A stretch of DNA of 6,070 nt from an uncultured Clostridia bacterium (GTDB lineage Bacteria; Bacillota; Clostridia; Oscillospirales; Oscillospiraceae), in the NCBI GenBank assembly GCA_947176425.1, contig CAMWQV010000142.1:1-6070 (forward strand), in the 5' to 3' direction. Both the position numbers and the translations under genes were made by a program. Below are positions 1 through 6,070 of the stretch, piece after piece (position 1 is the first letter of the stretch; the number at the start of each line of letters is the position of its first letter). The notes below the pieces were generated by a model, which was given only the letters and a program-made list of their open reading frames with translations, searched no databases and was not told where the DNA came from.

Positions 1-544
1 GTTCTAACCTGAGAACATAATTATCCCGCCGTTCTCTGTCGTCCTTTTCAGCTTCAATCGTCTTAGCGGCGATGTTCTCCACAGGCCGGTCGTCTTCGTT
101 TGGGTAGAGGCTGTGAAGGATTGCGCGGACGATGCTGACGGCGGATTTTTCCGGCAAAGGAGGGTAGGAAGCGATATAGGAGAGGTACTCCATAGCCGGA
201 ACTCCCTCCATACCATTCTCTGTCAGAATGATCTCCGCCTCACGCTGAGAGAAAAGGAGGGGACAAAACGGCCCAAGGACCACAGGGATACCCCCAAGGA
301 AAAAAAGAATCTTGTGAAGCCGGAAACTGTCGATCATATGAAGAATCGTCTCATGGGACACACTGGAGATCATCCGGGCCATACGCGCTGCAGCAGATTT
401 GTCTTGGGACGGCTGGAAGGTGTGCCGGACACAAAATTCCCGAATGTGGTCCGGCGTAGGAAGGGCGGTGATTTCCACATGGTAAAGCTCACCGGCAAAA
501 TTGGACACAAGTTCAAATTGATCCATGAGCGGCATGATATTCAT
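1..544 (-). CDS. AraC-family transcriptional regulator, N-terminal sensory part (partial, runs off left edge)
   Basis: The reading frame opens with ATG at 544-542 and stays open for 181 codons to the left edge, so the gene is incomplete. An AGGAGGG Shine-Dalgarno (plus-strand CCCTCCT, 551-557) sits 6 bases before this ATG and fixes the start; the Met codons at residues 4 and 7 lack such a site. Seen: a hydrophobic stretch with LGPF at residues 90-93, a YPPLPEKS-like linker near 127, and a polar helix ending in RRDNYVLRLE at 172-181. That order (ligand-sensing domain, GPF motif, then the R.x.YxLRLEN-type helix before the HTH) is typical of roughly 400-residue AraC-type regulators in Clostridia. 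The two-HTH DNA-binding domain would lie outside the window, so the family call rests on the sensor part alone. Its divergent position beside a glycoside operon suggests that it controls that operon in response to a sugar. That role is inference. Confidence 0.8.
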   Translation of the reverse strand, partial: MNIMPLMDQFELVSNFAGELYHVEITALPTPDHIREFCVRHTFQPSQDKSAAARMARMISSVSHETILHMIDSFRLHKILFFLGGIPVVLGPFCPLLFSQREAEIILTENGMEGVPAMEYLSYIASYPPLPEKSAVSIVRAILHSLYPNEDDRPVENIAAKTIEAEKDDRERRDNYVLRLE

Positions 545-550
545 TGCGTT

Positions 551-557
551 CCCTCCT
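551..557 (-). promoter_or_regulatory. Shine-Dalgarno of the AraC-family gene
   Basis: Reads AGGAGGG on the minus strand, 6 bases before the ATG at 544-542. It decides the start of a gene that is otherwise open-ended in this window. Confidence 0.8.
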
Positions 558-580
558 GTGTGTTCAAATACGAAACAGAG

Positions 581-596
581 TGATATTATTCTATCA
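581..596. promoter_or_regulatory. 16-bp inverted repeat, possible operator between divergent genes
   Basis: TGATA, six bases, then TATCA: perfect 5-bp arms at 581-585 and 592-596. It covers the candidate -10 of the leftward promoter and the -35 zone of the rightward one, so a bound protein would affect both. AraC proteins often bind direct rather than inverted repeats, so the ligand of this site is uncertain. It could also be a chance result of AT-rich promoter sequence. Confidence 0.35.
588..596 (-). promoter_or_regulatory. Candidate extended -10 promoter for the AraC-family gene
   Basis: On the minus strand this reads TGATAGAAT: a TGn extension followed by TAGAAT, five of six matches to TATAAT. 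The -35 position (about 611-616) matches poorly, as is common for extended -10 promoters. The expected transcript start near 581 would leave a leader of about 37 bases before the ATG at 544. Confidence 0.45.
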
Positions 597-611
597 GAAA
601 TATGTCGGTTT

Positions 612-620
612 TGCTATAAT
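612..620 (+). promoter_or_regulatory. Extended -10 promoter of the glycoside operon
   Basis: Reads TGCTATAAT: a TGn extension plus a perfect TATAAT at 615-620. No good -35 is found 17 bases upstream (592-597); the 18-base alternative at 591-596 matches TTGACA at only three of six positions. The promoter may therefore rely on the extended -10 or on an activator such as the divergent AraC protein. The predicted start near 627 gives a leader of about 36 bases before the ATG at 663. Confidence 0.6.
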
Positions 621-648
621 TATTTTTGTTCCCAGATAAAATTTTTAT

Positions 649-654
649 GAGAGG
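649..654 (+). promoter_or_regulatory. Shine-Dalgarno deciding the symporter start
   Basis: GAGAGG lies 8 bases before ATG 663. It overlaps an in-frame GTG at 654, which makes that GTG an unlikely start. Confidence 0.65.
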
Positions 655-662
655 TGTACAGC

Positions 663-1615
663 ATGGAAACAAACAAAATCGCATCGTACGCGAAGTATGA
701 ACGGGAAAACGGCATTCACTTTGTACCTATTTGGCGTATTGTGGGGTTCAGCGGCGCGAATATGGGCGTGAACCTGTACATGGGACTGACTATGATCATG
801 TCCTTTTATCTGAACGGCTATGTAGGTCTGGGCGTTTTTCTTGCCTCCAGCTTCTCTACCATCATGCGGCTGTGGGACGGCGTGACAGACCCCATCGTGG
901 GTTTTTTGGTGGATAAGTTCGGCGCGAAAGTAGGCAAGACGCGTCTGTGCCTCGTTGCCGGCGGCGTCATCCTGTTTATCAACAGCTTCATGATGTTCTG
1001 CGTGACGGACCGGCTGCCGGAGGGCATCACGCGCCAGGTATTTTTTATCACCTTCACGCTGCTCTTCTATATCGGCTACACCTTTGGGGTGTGTTGATCT
1101 TTGACACGATCGGCGTTCTTGTCTTTCTGATTCTGGACCCCAAAACCCTGAACCTGCCCGGCTATGTAAACGGCTACGGCGAGGCATTCAGCGGCATCAC
1201 CCTTTTCACCGCAGCGCTCTTCCTGGTCACCGTCATCGGCGGCGGCTTCCAGATGATTACCAGCTCTATCGTCCCGCCTATGATTGCCGACGTGAACGAC
1301 TATGAGGCCAGCCGCAGCGGAAAGTACATCCCCGGTATGGTGGGCACTGTATTCAGCTTCATGGATAAGCTCATCTCCTCTTTTGGTCCTATGCTTGTGG
1401 GTATGGGCTTCGGTGTCATCGGGTTCACGGAGAAGCTGCCCGACGTAGATACCCCTTATACCAACGAACTCTTTATTTTCGGCCTCATCTTCTATTTCGG
1501 CTTTGAGATCATCGGTGCCATATTCAACTTGATCGCTATGAAGTTCTACGACCTGACCCCAGAAAAAATGAAAGAAGTTGAGGCAAAGGTCCATGAAATG
1601 CGCCAGCAGGGCTGA
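663..1615 (+). pseudogene. GPH-family (MelB-like) sugar:cation symporter, internally deleted and frameshifted
   Basis: The 5' part (663-1097, 144 residues, TGA at 1095-1097) and the 3' part (about 1088-1615, 175 residues, TGA at 1613-1615) are in different frames. The first carries four membrane segments (about residues 28-50, 55-85, 94-114, 123-142) and the helix-II signature RLWDGVTDP at 69-77. Asp72 and Asp76 there match the cation-binding Asp55 and Asp59 of E. coli MelB, and Arg69 matches Arg52. The second part has about four more segments, with MIADVNDYE and RSGKYIPGMVGT, typical of the C-terminal half of this family, and a charged tail (LTPEKMKEVEAKVHEMRQQ). Full-length relatives have about 450-480 residues and 12 segments, so about 140 residues (segments 5-8) are missing. 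Intact, it would import a glycoside with a cation across the cytoplasmic membrane. As written it should be non-functional. An assembly error remains possible. Confidence 0.8.
1089..1094 (+). other. Deletion/frameshift junction at a (GT)3 tract in the symporter
   Basis: The upstream frame reads TTT GGG GTG TGT TGA, while the downstream frame reads GGT GTG TTG ATC TTT GAC. Removing one GT unit joins the two frames as TTT GGG GTG TTG ATC, which would give a continuous 316-codon ORF with eight membrane segments. The span 663-1615 is 953 bases, two more than a multiple of three, which agrees. The missing middle of the protein also maps here, so this short repeat is the probable breakpoint. Confidence 0.6.
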
Positions 1616-1633
1616 CCGCACACCCTTGCCCCA

Positions 1634-1640
1634 AAAGGAG
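1634..1640 (+). promoter_or_regulatory. Shine-Dalgarno of the GH2 gene
   Basis: AAAGGAG ends 9 bases before ATG 1650. It selects that Met over an in-frame upstream ATG at 1578 that lies inside the symporter gene. Confidence 0.75.
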
Positions 1641-1649
1641 ACGCAAATT

Positions 1650-3860
1650 ATGAAAAGATTTTCGATCAATACTGGCTGGAAATTTGCCAAGCTCCCCGGC
1701 GCGTCGATCACCGCCCCCAGCTTTGACAGGGGGGTGTGGGAGACGCTGGACCTGCCCCACACCTGGTATTGTGACGACGACCAGTACAGGGGCCTCGCAG
1801 TCTACCGGAAGACTGTGGAGGCTGGCTGTGAGCAGTGTCTTATTCTTGAGATCGGCGCGGCAGACCACACTGTCAGGGCCTTTGCCAACGATGTTGAATT
1901 GGGCCTTCACAAAGGCGGTTACTCCCGCGTGAGGTTTGCCATCCCTCTCGCGTGTGTGAAGGACGGCAGAGTCGAACTCACTCTCTATGTGGATAACAGC
2001 ATGACAGAGGACGTGTCCCCTCTGGCCGGAGATTTCACAGTCTTTGGCGGGCTTTACCGCGGGGTCAGTCTTCTCGTCATGGAGCCGTCCCACTTTGATT
2101 ACCTCTATTACGCCACCGACGGCATCATTGTCCGCACATCGGTCGATGAGTTCAACAGCGGCATATTGCGTGTGGAACCTCACGCAGTCGCCAACGGCGC
2201 GGCTAAAATCAAATATGCGCTCCGGGGACCGGACGGCTCCATCACGGCCCGGTTTGAGGGCCCTGCCGATGTTCCGCAGACAGCAGTCATCCCCTCTGTC
2301 CGGCTCTGGAACGGAACAGGCGATCCGGCGCTGTATACACTGGAGGCGGAACTGGAGACAGACGGTGTTGTTGTGGACAGTACGGCAGTCACCACCGGTT
2401 TCCGAAAAATAGCCATTGACCCCGATGCCGGTTTCTTCCTCAACGGCAGCCATATGCGCATCAACGGTGTGGCAAAGCATCAGGATTTTGCCGGGTGCTA
2501 CTCCGCCGTGACGAAGCGGGAGATCGATCGGGATTTTGACCTCATAGCAGAAGTTGGCGCAAACGCGGTACGCTTGAGCCACTACCAGCATCCACAGTAT
2601 ACATATGATAAATGCGACAAGGCCGGTCTTGTAGTTTGGGCAGAAATCCCCATGCTGAAGATGACGGAAAATCCGGCGCTTCAGGAGAATGCAAAACAGC
2701 AGATGACGGAACTGATCCTCCAGAATATCCACCATCCCAGCATCTGCTTCTGGGGCGTACAGAACGAAATCGCCATGTTCCGGGACGCCGCATTTGTTCA
2801 TGAGAACATCAAAGAACTCTGCGGCCTTACGAAAACGCTGGACCCGGACCGGATCGTCACCTGCGCCAACCTCCACCCCTTGAAAGCAAAAAGCAGCCTG
2901 AACCACCTGACCGATATGGTGGGCTACAATATCTATTTCGGCTGGTATTACGGAAAAATGGAGGACTATGGCCCGTATCTGGACGGCCTGCACAGCGAAC
3001 TGCCTCAGATGCCTCTGGGGGTCAGTGAGTATGGTGTGGACTGCGCCGTCTGGCTGCACGCGGAGGATCCTCTCGTCAAGGATTACTCTGAGGAGTTTCA
3101 GTCGTTATTCCATGAAACTGTATATCCGATTATTACGTCCAAACCCTATCTCTGGGGCAGCTTTATCTGGAACTTCTTCGACTTCTCCAGCTCCCGCCGG
3201 AATGAGGGGGGACAGAAATTCATCAATGCCAAAGGGCTTGTAACCTTCGACCGGCGGATAAAGAAAGACGCTTTCTATTACTACAAGGCACAGTGGTCTG
3301 AGGAACCTTTCCTGCACATCAGGGAGAAGCACTTCGTAAAGCGCTGCTGTGAGACAGTGGACGTGAAGGTTTATACGAACTTACCGCAGGTCAGCCTTGC
3401 CCTTCCCAACGGAGAAACGGTATCCGCACAGGCCGACGGCAGCGGCTGCATTGTATTTCCCGGCAGGAAGCTTCTGGAGGGAAAAACCACCTTCACTGTC
3501 ACAGCGGTCAGCAATGGCCGGACCTTTACCGACTCCGTAACCTTTGAGAAGGTTTCCGAGCCAGAGGAATCTTACAGCCTTCCCGACAGCGGCGCAGGCT
3601 CTACGGTGCAGAACTGGTTTCTTAGTGAGGAGGATATTGATACCGACAGCTACTTCTCCCTGAAGGACCGTGCAGAGGATATTCTGGAGAATGAGCAGGC
3701 CCATGCAGTCCTCAAAAAATATCTCCCCAACCTCACAACCGTACTGGAGCGTGGTGTCATCCCCCTTGGGCTGGCCATGACCAGTATTTTGAGCCGCGAT
3801 ACACCCAAGGATGTGGACTTGAAAGAACTTAATCTGGAGCTTATGAAAATTACAAAGTGA
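1650..3860 (+). CDS. Glycoside hydrolase family 2, probable beta-galactosidase
   Basis: 736 residues, complete. It hydrolyses a terminal beta-glycosidic bond with retention. Domains in order: jelly-roll sugar-binding domain (about 5-150) with LPHTW at 35-39 and DFTVFGGLYR at 128-137; Ig-like domain (about 155-252); catalytic TIM barrel (about 255-548) with NGVAKHQD at 272-279, RLSHYQHP at 308-315, AEIP at 331-334, HHPSI at 361-365, acid/base Glu373 (QNE) and nucleophile Glu460 (SEYG); then WGSFIWNFFDF at 502-512 and KGLVTFDR at 528-535. A further Ig-like region (about 565-636) and a helical tail (about 650-736) follow. No signal peptide is visible, so it should be cytoplasmic. The GWYYG and KGLVTFDR...KKDAFYYYKA motifs favour beta-galactosidase, but Asn526-Ala-Lys528 also fits the NxK motif of beta-glucuronidases, so the substrate is open. 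The gene lies 34 bases after the symporter and 11 before the HAD gene. Confidence 0.92.
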   Translation: MKRFSINTGWKFAKLPGASITAPSFDRGVWETLDLPHTWYCDDDQYRGLAVYRKTVEAGCEQCLILEIGAADHTVRAFANDVELGLHKGGYSRVRFAIPLACVKDGRVELTLYVDNSMTEDVSPLAGDFTVFGGLYRGVSLLVMEPSHFDYLYYATDGIIVRTSVDEFNSGILRVEPHAVANGAAKIKYALRGPDGSITARFEGPADVPQTAVIPSVRLWNGTGDPALYTLEAELETDGVVVDSTAVTTGFRKIAIDPDAGFFLNGSHMRINGVAKHQDFAGCYSAVTKREIDRDFDLIAEVGANAVRLSHYQHPQYTYDKCDKAGLVVWAEIPMLKMTENPALQENAKQQMTELILQNIHHPSICFWGVQNEIAMFRDAAFVHENIKELCGLTKTLDPDRIVTCANLHPLKAKSSLNHLTDMVGYNIYFGWYYGKMEDYGPYLDGLHSELPQMPLGVSEYGVDCAVWLHAEDPLVKDYSEEFQSLFHETVYPIITSKPYLWGSFIWNFFDFSSSRRNEGGQKFINAKGLVTFDRRIKKDAFYYYKAQWSEEPFLHIREKHFVKRCCETVDVKVYTNLPQVSLALPNGETVSAQADGSGCIVFPGRKLLEGKTTFTVTAVSNGRTFTDSVTFEKVSEPEESYSLPDSGAGSTVQNWFLSEEDIDTDSYFSLKDRAEDILENEQAHAVLKKYLPNLTTVLERGVIPLGLAMTSILSRDTPKDVDLKELNLELMKITK

Positions 3861-3863
3861 GGA
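3859..3863 (+). promoter_or_regulatory. Shine-Dalgarno overlapping the GH2 stop codon
   Basis: GAGGA shares two bases with the GH2 stop (TGA, 3858-3860) and lies 8 bases before ATG 3872. An alternative GTG at 3857 overlaps the stop but has no ribosome binding site at a suitable distance. The arrangement suggests translational coupling. Confidence 0.65.
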
Positions 3864-3871
3864 AACGGCAT

Positions 3872-4714
3872 ATGTATAACGATTTTCAGGATTTTGTCAG
3901 AAAACACGAATACCTTGTCTGCGTGGACTCTGACGGCTGCGCTATGGATACCATGGACTGCAAGCACATCCACTGCTTTGGTCCCCGGATGGTGGAAGAA
4001 TGGGGCCTGGAAGTATGGAAAGACACGATTTTAGAGCGTTGGAACATCATCAATCTCTATTCCATGACCCGCGGCATAAACCGCTTCAAGGGTTTGAATA
4101 TGATGCTCACTGAGGTCAACGAGAAGTATACCCCCATCGCTGGTCTCGCCGATTTGACCGCCTGGGTCAATTCCGGCGCGGCCCCCAGCAACGATGCCCT
4201 GGAAAGTGCCATCGGTAAAACAGACAGTGAGATTCTCAAAAAGGCGCTCAGCTGGTCCAAAGCTGTCAATGCCTCGATTGTCGCCCTGCCCGAGGAACTG
4301 AAAAAGCCCTTCCCCGGAGCAAAGGAGGGACTTGCAGCTGCGGCGGAATTTGCCGATGTGGCCATCGTTTCCAGCGCCAACCGGGATGCGGTTGTGGAGG
4401 AATGGACGAAGTTTCAGCTTCTCGGACATGTTGACATCATGCTGGCTCAGGACATGGGCAGCAAGGCCCACTGTATAGAGGAAATGCTGAAATTCGGCTA
4501 TGACCGGGATAAAGTCCTTATGGTCGGCGATGCCCCCGGCGACCGTGACGCGGCCCTGATCAACGGCGTCCACTATTATCCGATCCTCGTCCGCCGCGAG
4601 GGTGAGAGCTGGGCGGAGCTGAGGCAGACAGGGTTTTCCAAGCTCCGGAACGGCGAATACGGCGGCTATGAAGTTCAGAAGACAGAAGAATTTTTAGCAA
4701 ACCTGGGCGGCTGA
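3872..4714 (+). CDS. HAD-superfamily hydrolase, probable phosphatase of unknown substrate
   Basis: 280 residues, complete, cytoplasmic by lack of a signal peptide. The four HAD motifs are visible: motif I VDSDG at 18-22 (nucleophile Asp19, acid/base Asp21); motif II IVSSANR at 165-171; motif III Lys198; motif IV GDAPGD at 219-224 (Asp220, Asp224 for Mg2+). A large cap of about 120 residues lies between motifs I and II (roughly 28-148), rich in Trp/Tyr/Met with NLYSMTRGINRFKG at 61-74. Cap position makes this a C1-type HAD, the group of phosphoglycolate phosphatase and beta-phosphoglucomutase. The Asp-x-Asp pair and intact metal site predict activity. Phosphatase is more likely than mutase, but sequence alone does not prove it. 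The gene sits between two glycosidases with 11- and 13-base gaps, which suggests a sugar-phosphate or other pathway-specific substrate. Length and motifs fit a recurring Clostridia HAD group that I recognise but cannot name. Confidence 0.85.
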   Translation: MYNDFQDFVRKHEYLVCVDSDGCAMDTMDCKHIHCFGPRMVEEWGLEVWKDTILERWNIINLYSMTRGINRFKGLNMMLTEVNEKYTPIAGLADLTAWVNSGAAPSNDALESAIGKTDSEILKKALSWSKAVNASIVALPEELKKPFPGAKEGLAAAAEFADVAIVSSANRDAVVEEWTKFQLLGHVDIMLAQDMGSKAHCIEEMLKFGYDRDKVLMVGDAPGDRDAALINGVHYYPILVRREGESWAELRQTGFSKLRNGEYGGYEVQKTEEFLANLGG

Positions 4715-4715
4715 T

Positions 4716-4722
4716 AAGGAGG
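4716..4722 (+). promoter_or_regulatory. Shine-Dalgarno deciding the GTG start of the GH3 gene
   Basis: A consensus AAGGAGG lies 5 bases before GTG 4728. The next in-frame ATG is 25 codons further on, after conserved-looking sequence, so the GTG start is preferred. Confidence 0.75.
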
Positions 4723-4727
4723 ACATC

Positions 4728-6070
4728 GTGGTCAATCTGAAAACAAAACCATTTTATCTGAACGATGAGCAGATCGAGTGGGTCAGCTCCACTATTGCGG
4801 GCATGACTCTGGACGAAAAAATAGGCCAGCTGTTTACCCTGATGACCTATACTCCCGGCGTAAACGAGGAAAATATCGCACGGGAGACGGAACGCTGGCA
4901 TCAGGGCGGCCTTCGCTGGCAGCGCAAGAGTTCCGCGGAAGCTTACGAGCAGAACCGGCTCTATCAGGCGCACAGCAGGATTCCACTGCTCATCGCCGCC
5001 AACTGCGACACCGGCGGCGCGGAGTGTGTGCCTGACGGTACCTATGTCTCCACCGCCGCCCAAGCCGCCGCAGGCAGCGACCCGGTGACTGCCTACCACA
5101 TCGGTCTTGCCAGCGCAAGAGAGGCCGGAAGCATTGGCGTAAACTGGCTCTTCAACCCGGTCTGCGATATCTACATGAACTGGCGCAACACCATTGTCAA
5201 CACCAGGAGCTACGGTCAGGATCCTGATACGGTACTCAAAATGGCGAAAGCCTATATTAATGGTGTGCGCGATTCAGGATTCAACATGGCCTGCACCGCC
5301 AAACATTTTCCCGGCGATGGCACCGAGGAGCGCGACCAGCATCTTGTCACCGGCTGTAATGACTTGGATGCCGGAGAATGGGAGGACACCTTCGGCAGAG
5401 TCTACCGCGGCCTCATTGAGGAGGGAATAGAGGCTGTGATGGTAGGCCATATTACCCAGCGGGCTCTGTCGAAAAAATACCGTCCCGGTATGACGGACGC
5501 GGAGATAAAGCCCGCTACACTGGCGCCGGAACTCCTGCAGGATGTCCTGCGCGGCGAACTGGGCTTCAACGGGGTTGTCATTACCGACGCCACACAGATG
5601 ATAGGTTTCAACGTGGCCGAGGAACGGAAGACAGCCCTTCCCCACGCAATCGCCGCCGGTTGTGATATGATTCTTTTTGCCAACAGCGCAGATGAGGATA
5701 TCGGCTATATGCGGGAGGGCATTGCATGTGGAATCGTTACCAAAGAACGGCTGCAGGAGGCTCTTGAGCGTATCCTGGGACTCAAGGCAAAGCTGGGACT
5801 TACGGGAAGCTACAGTTTCCCTGCCCCGAAACTCAGGGAGAAGTATGTGGGTTGTCCGGAGCATCAGGAATTCCGCCGTCAGGCCGCTGATTTGTGTACT
5901 ACCCTTGTGAAGGACACGCAAAATATTCTCCCCATCGATCCAGAGAACAAACGCGTTTTCCTTGTTTATGTCCATAACATTCCCAACACTAAAGCCTACA
6001 GCGGCGATCCGGTGAAGGCGGTGCTGAAGGAAGAATTGGAATCGGCGGGCTTCACTGTAGATGTATGTCC
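4728..6070 (+). CDS. Glycoside hydrolase family 3, beta-N-acetylhexosaminidase-like (partial, runs off right edge)
   Basis: Starts at GTG 4728 and stays open for 447 codons to the window end; relatives I recall have about 550-600 residues, so most of the protein is present. Seen: GMTLDEKIGQLF at 25-36, typical of GH3 N-termini; NWLFNPVCDI at 139-148; NTRSYGQDP at 158-166; KHFPGDG at 192-198 followed by RDQH at 202-205; and the nucleophile region GVVITDATQM at 282-291 with Asp287. The KHFPG...D-x-H loop (Asp203, His205) is the His/Asp general acid dyad of NagZ-type beta-N-acetylglucosaminidases, absent from ordinary GH3 beta-glucosidases. The barrel ends near residue 360, and a C-terminal GH3 domain begins near 385 (CTTLVKDTQNILPI). 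No signal peptide is visible, so cytoplasmic. Known relatives with this dyad include hydrolases and some phosphorylases, so the exact reaction and sugar are unresolved. The gene follows the HAD gene by 13 bases as part of the same operon. Confidence 0.88.
   Translation, partial: MVNLKTKPFYLNDEQIEWVSSTIAGMTLDEKIGQLFTLMTYTPGVNEENIARETERWHQGGLRWQRKSSAEAYEQNRLYQAHSRIPLLIAANCDTGGAECVPDGTYVSTAAQAAAGSDPVTAYHIGLASAREAGSIGVNWLFNPVCDIYMNWRNTIVNTRSYGQDPDTVLKMAKAYINGVRDSGFNMACTAKHFPGDGTEERDQHLVTGCNDLDAGEWEDTFGRVYRGLIEEGIEAVMVGHITQRALSKKYRPGMTDAEIKPATLAPELLQDVLRGELGFNGVVITDATQMIGFNVAEERKTALPHAIAAGCDMILFANSADEDIGYMREGIACGIVTKERLQEALERILGLKAKLGLTGSYSFPAPKLREKYVGCPEHQEFRRQAADLCTTLVKDTQNILPIDPENKRVFLVYVHNIPNTKAYSGDPVKAVLKEELESAGFTVDVC

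Noticed and set aside
113..583. Plus-strand ORF of 156 codons across the AraC gene and intergenic region
   Set aside because: It lies opposite the AraC-family frame, has a biased low-complexity composition, and no ribosome binding site was seen; the minus frame has a strong one and a coherent domain.
636..648. AT-rich near-palindrome ATAAAATTTTTAT in the operon leader
   Set aside because: Arms are short, imperfect and pure A/T with no loop, so it is neither a convincing terminator nor an operator; probably leader composition.
1083..1097. Programmed ribosomal frameshift or phase variation rescuing the symporter
   Set aside because: The 0-frame bases C TTT GGG do not make an X XXY YYZ slippery heptamer, (GT)3 is too short for typical phase variation, and no shift would supply the missing segments 5-8.
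1164..1177. Possible catabolite-responsive element near TGTAAACGGCTACG
   Set aside because: It has two mismatches to the TGWAANCGNTNWCA consensus at key positions and lies inside coding sequence far from the promoter.
1536..3059. Long minus-strand ORF (507 codons) opposite the GH2 gene
   Set aside because: It is an antisense shadow: the plus-strand frame encodes a full GH2 enzyme with all catalytic motifs, while this frame gives Cys/His/Arg/Val-rich sequence without a recognisable domain and no Shine-Dalgarno of note.
5274..5975. Minus-strand ORF of 233 codons opposite the GH3 gene
   Set aside because: Antisense shadow of conserved GH3 coding sequence; no domain or convincing start site.

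Overview
The window looks like a carbohydrate-utilisation locus from a Gram-positive gut-type Clostridia bacterium (Oscillospiraceae/Lachnospiraceae-like). This is inferred from protein style, strong AGGAGG-type ribosome binding sites, extended -10 promoters and moderate GC content; the sequence does not fix the species.

Layout: (1) Positions 1-544, minus strand: the N-terminal sensory part of an AraC-family regulator, whose DNA-binding end lies beyond the left edge. (2) Positions 545-662: a divergent intergenic region with two overlapping promoters and a 16-bp inverted repeat. (3) Positions 663-1615, plus strand: a broken GPH-type (MelB-like) sugar:cation symporter gene. It has its first four and last four membrane segments, but the middle is missing and the two parts are out of frame at a (GT)3 tract. 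(4) Positions 1650-3860: an intact 736-residue glycoside hydrolase family 2 enzyme, probably a beta-galactosidase. (5) Positions 3872-4714: an intact 280-residue HAD-superfamily phosphatase-like protein. (6) Positions 4728 to the right edge: a family 3 glycoside hydrolase with a His/Asp catalytic dyad of the beta-N-acetylhexosaminidase type. About 447 residues are visible and the gene is cut by the window end.

All plus-strand genes are tightly spaced (34, 11 and 13 bases apart), each with its own Shine-Dalgarno, and no terminator is visible between them, so they are probably one operon controlled by the divergent AraC protein. None of the visible enzyme N-termini has a signal peptide. The logical scheme is uptake of a small glycoside by the symporter, cytoplasmic cleavage by the GH2 and GH3 enzymes, and phosphatase action on an unknown phosphorylated compound. 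The symporter appears inactivated in this copy, so either uptake uses another transporter, the pathway is decaying, or the assembly is wrong at about 1090. No RNA genes, mobile elements, CRISPR arrays or tandem repeats of note were seen. The gene families are known ones; the lesion in the symporter and the compact promoter region are the parts most worth checking.
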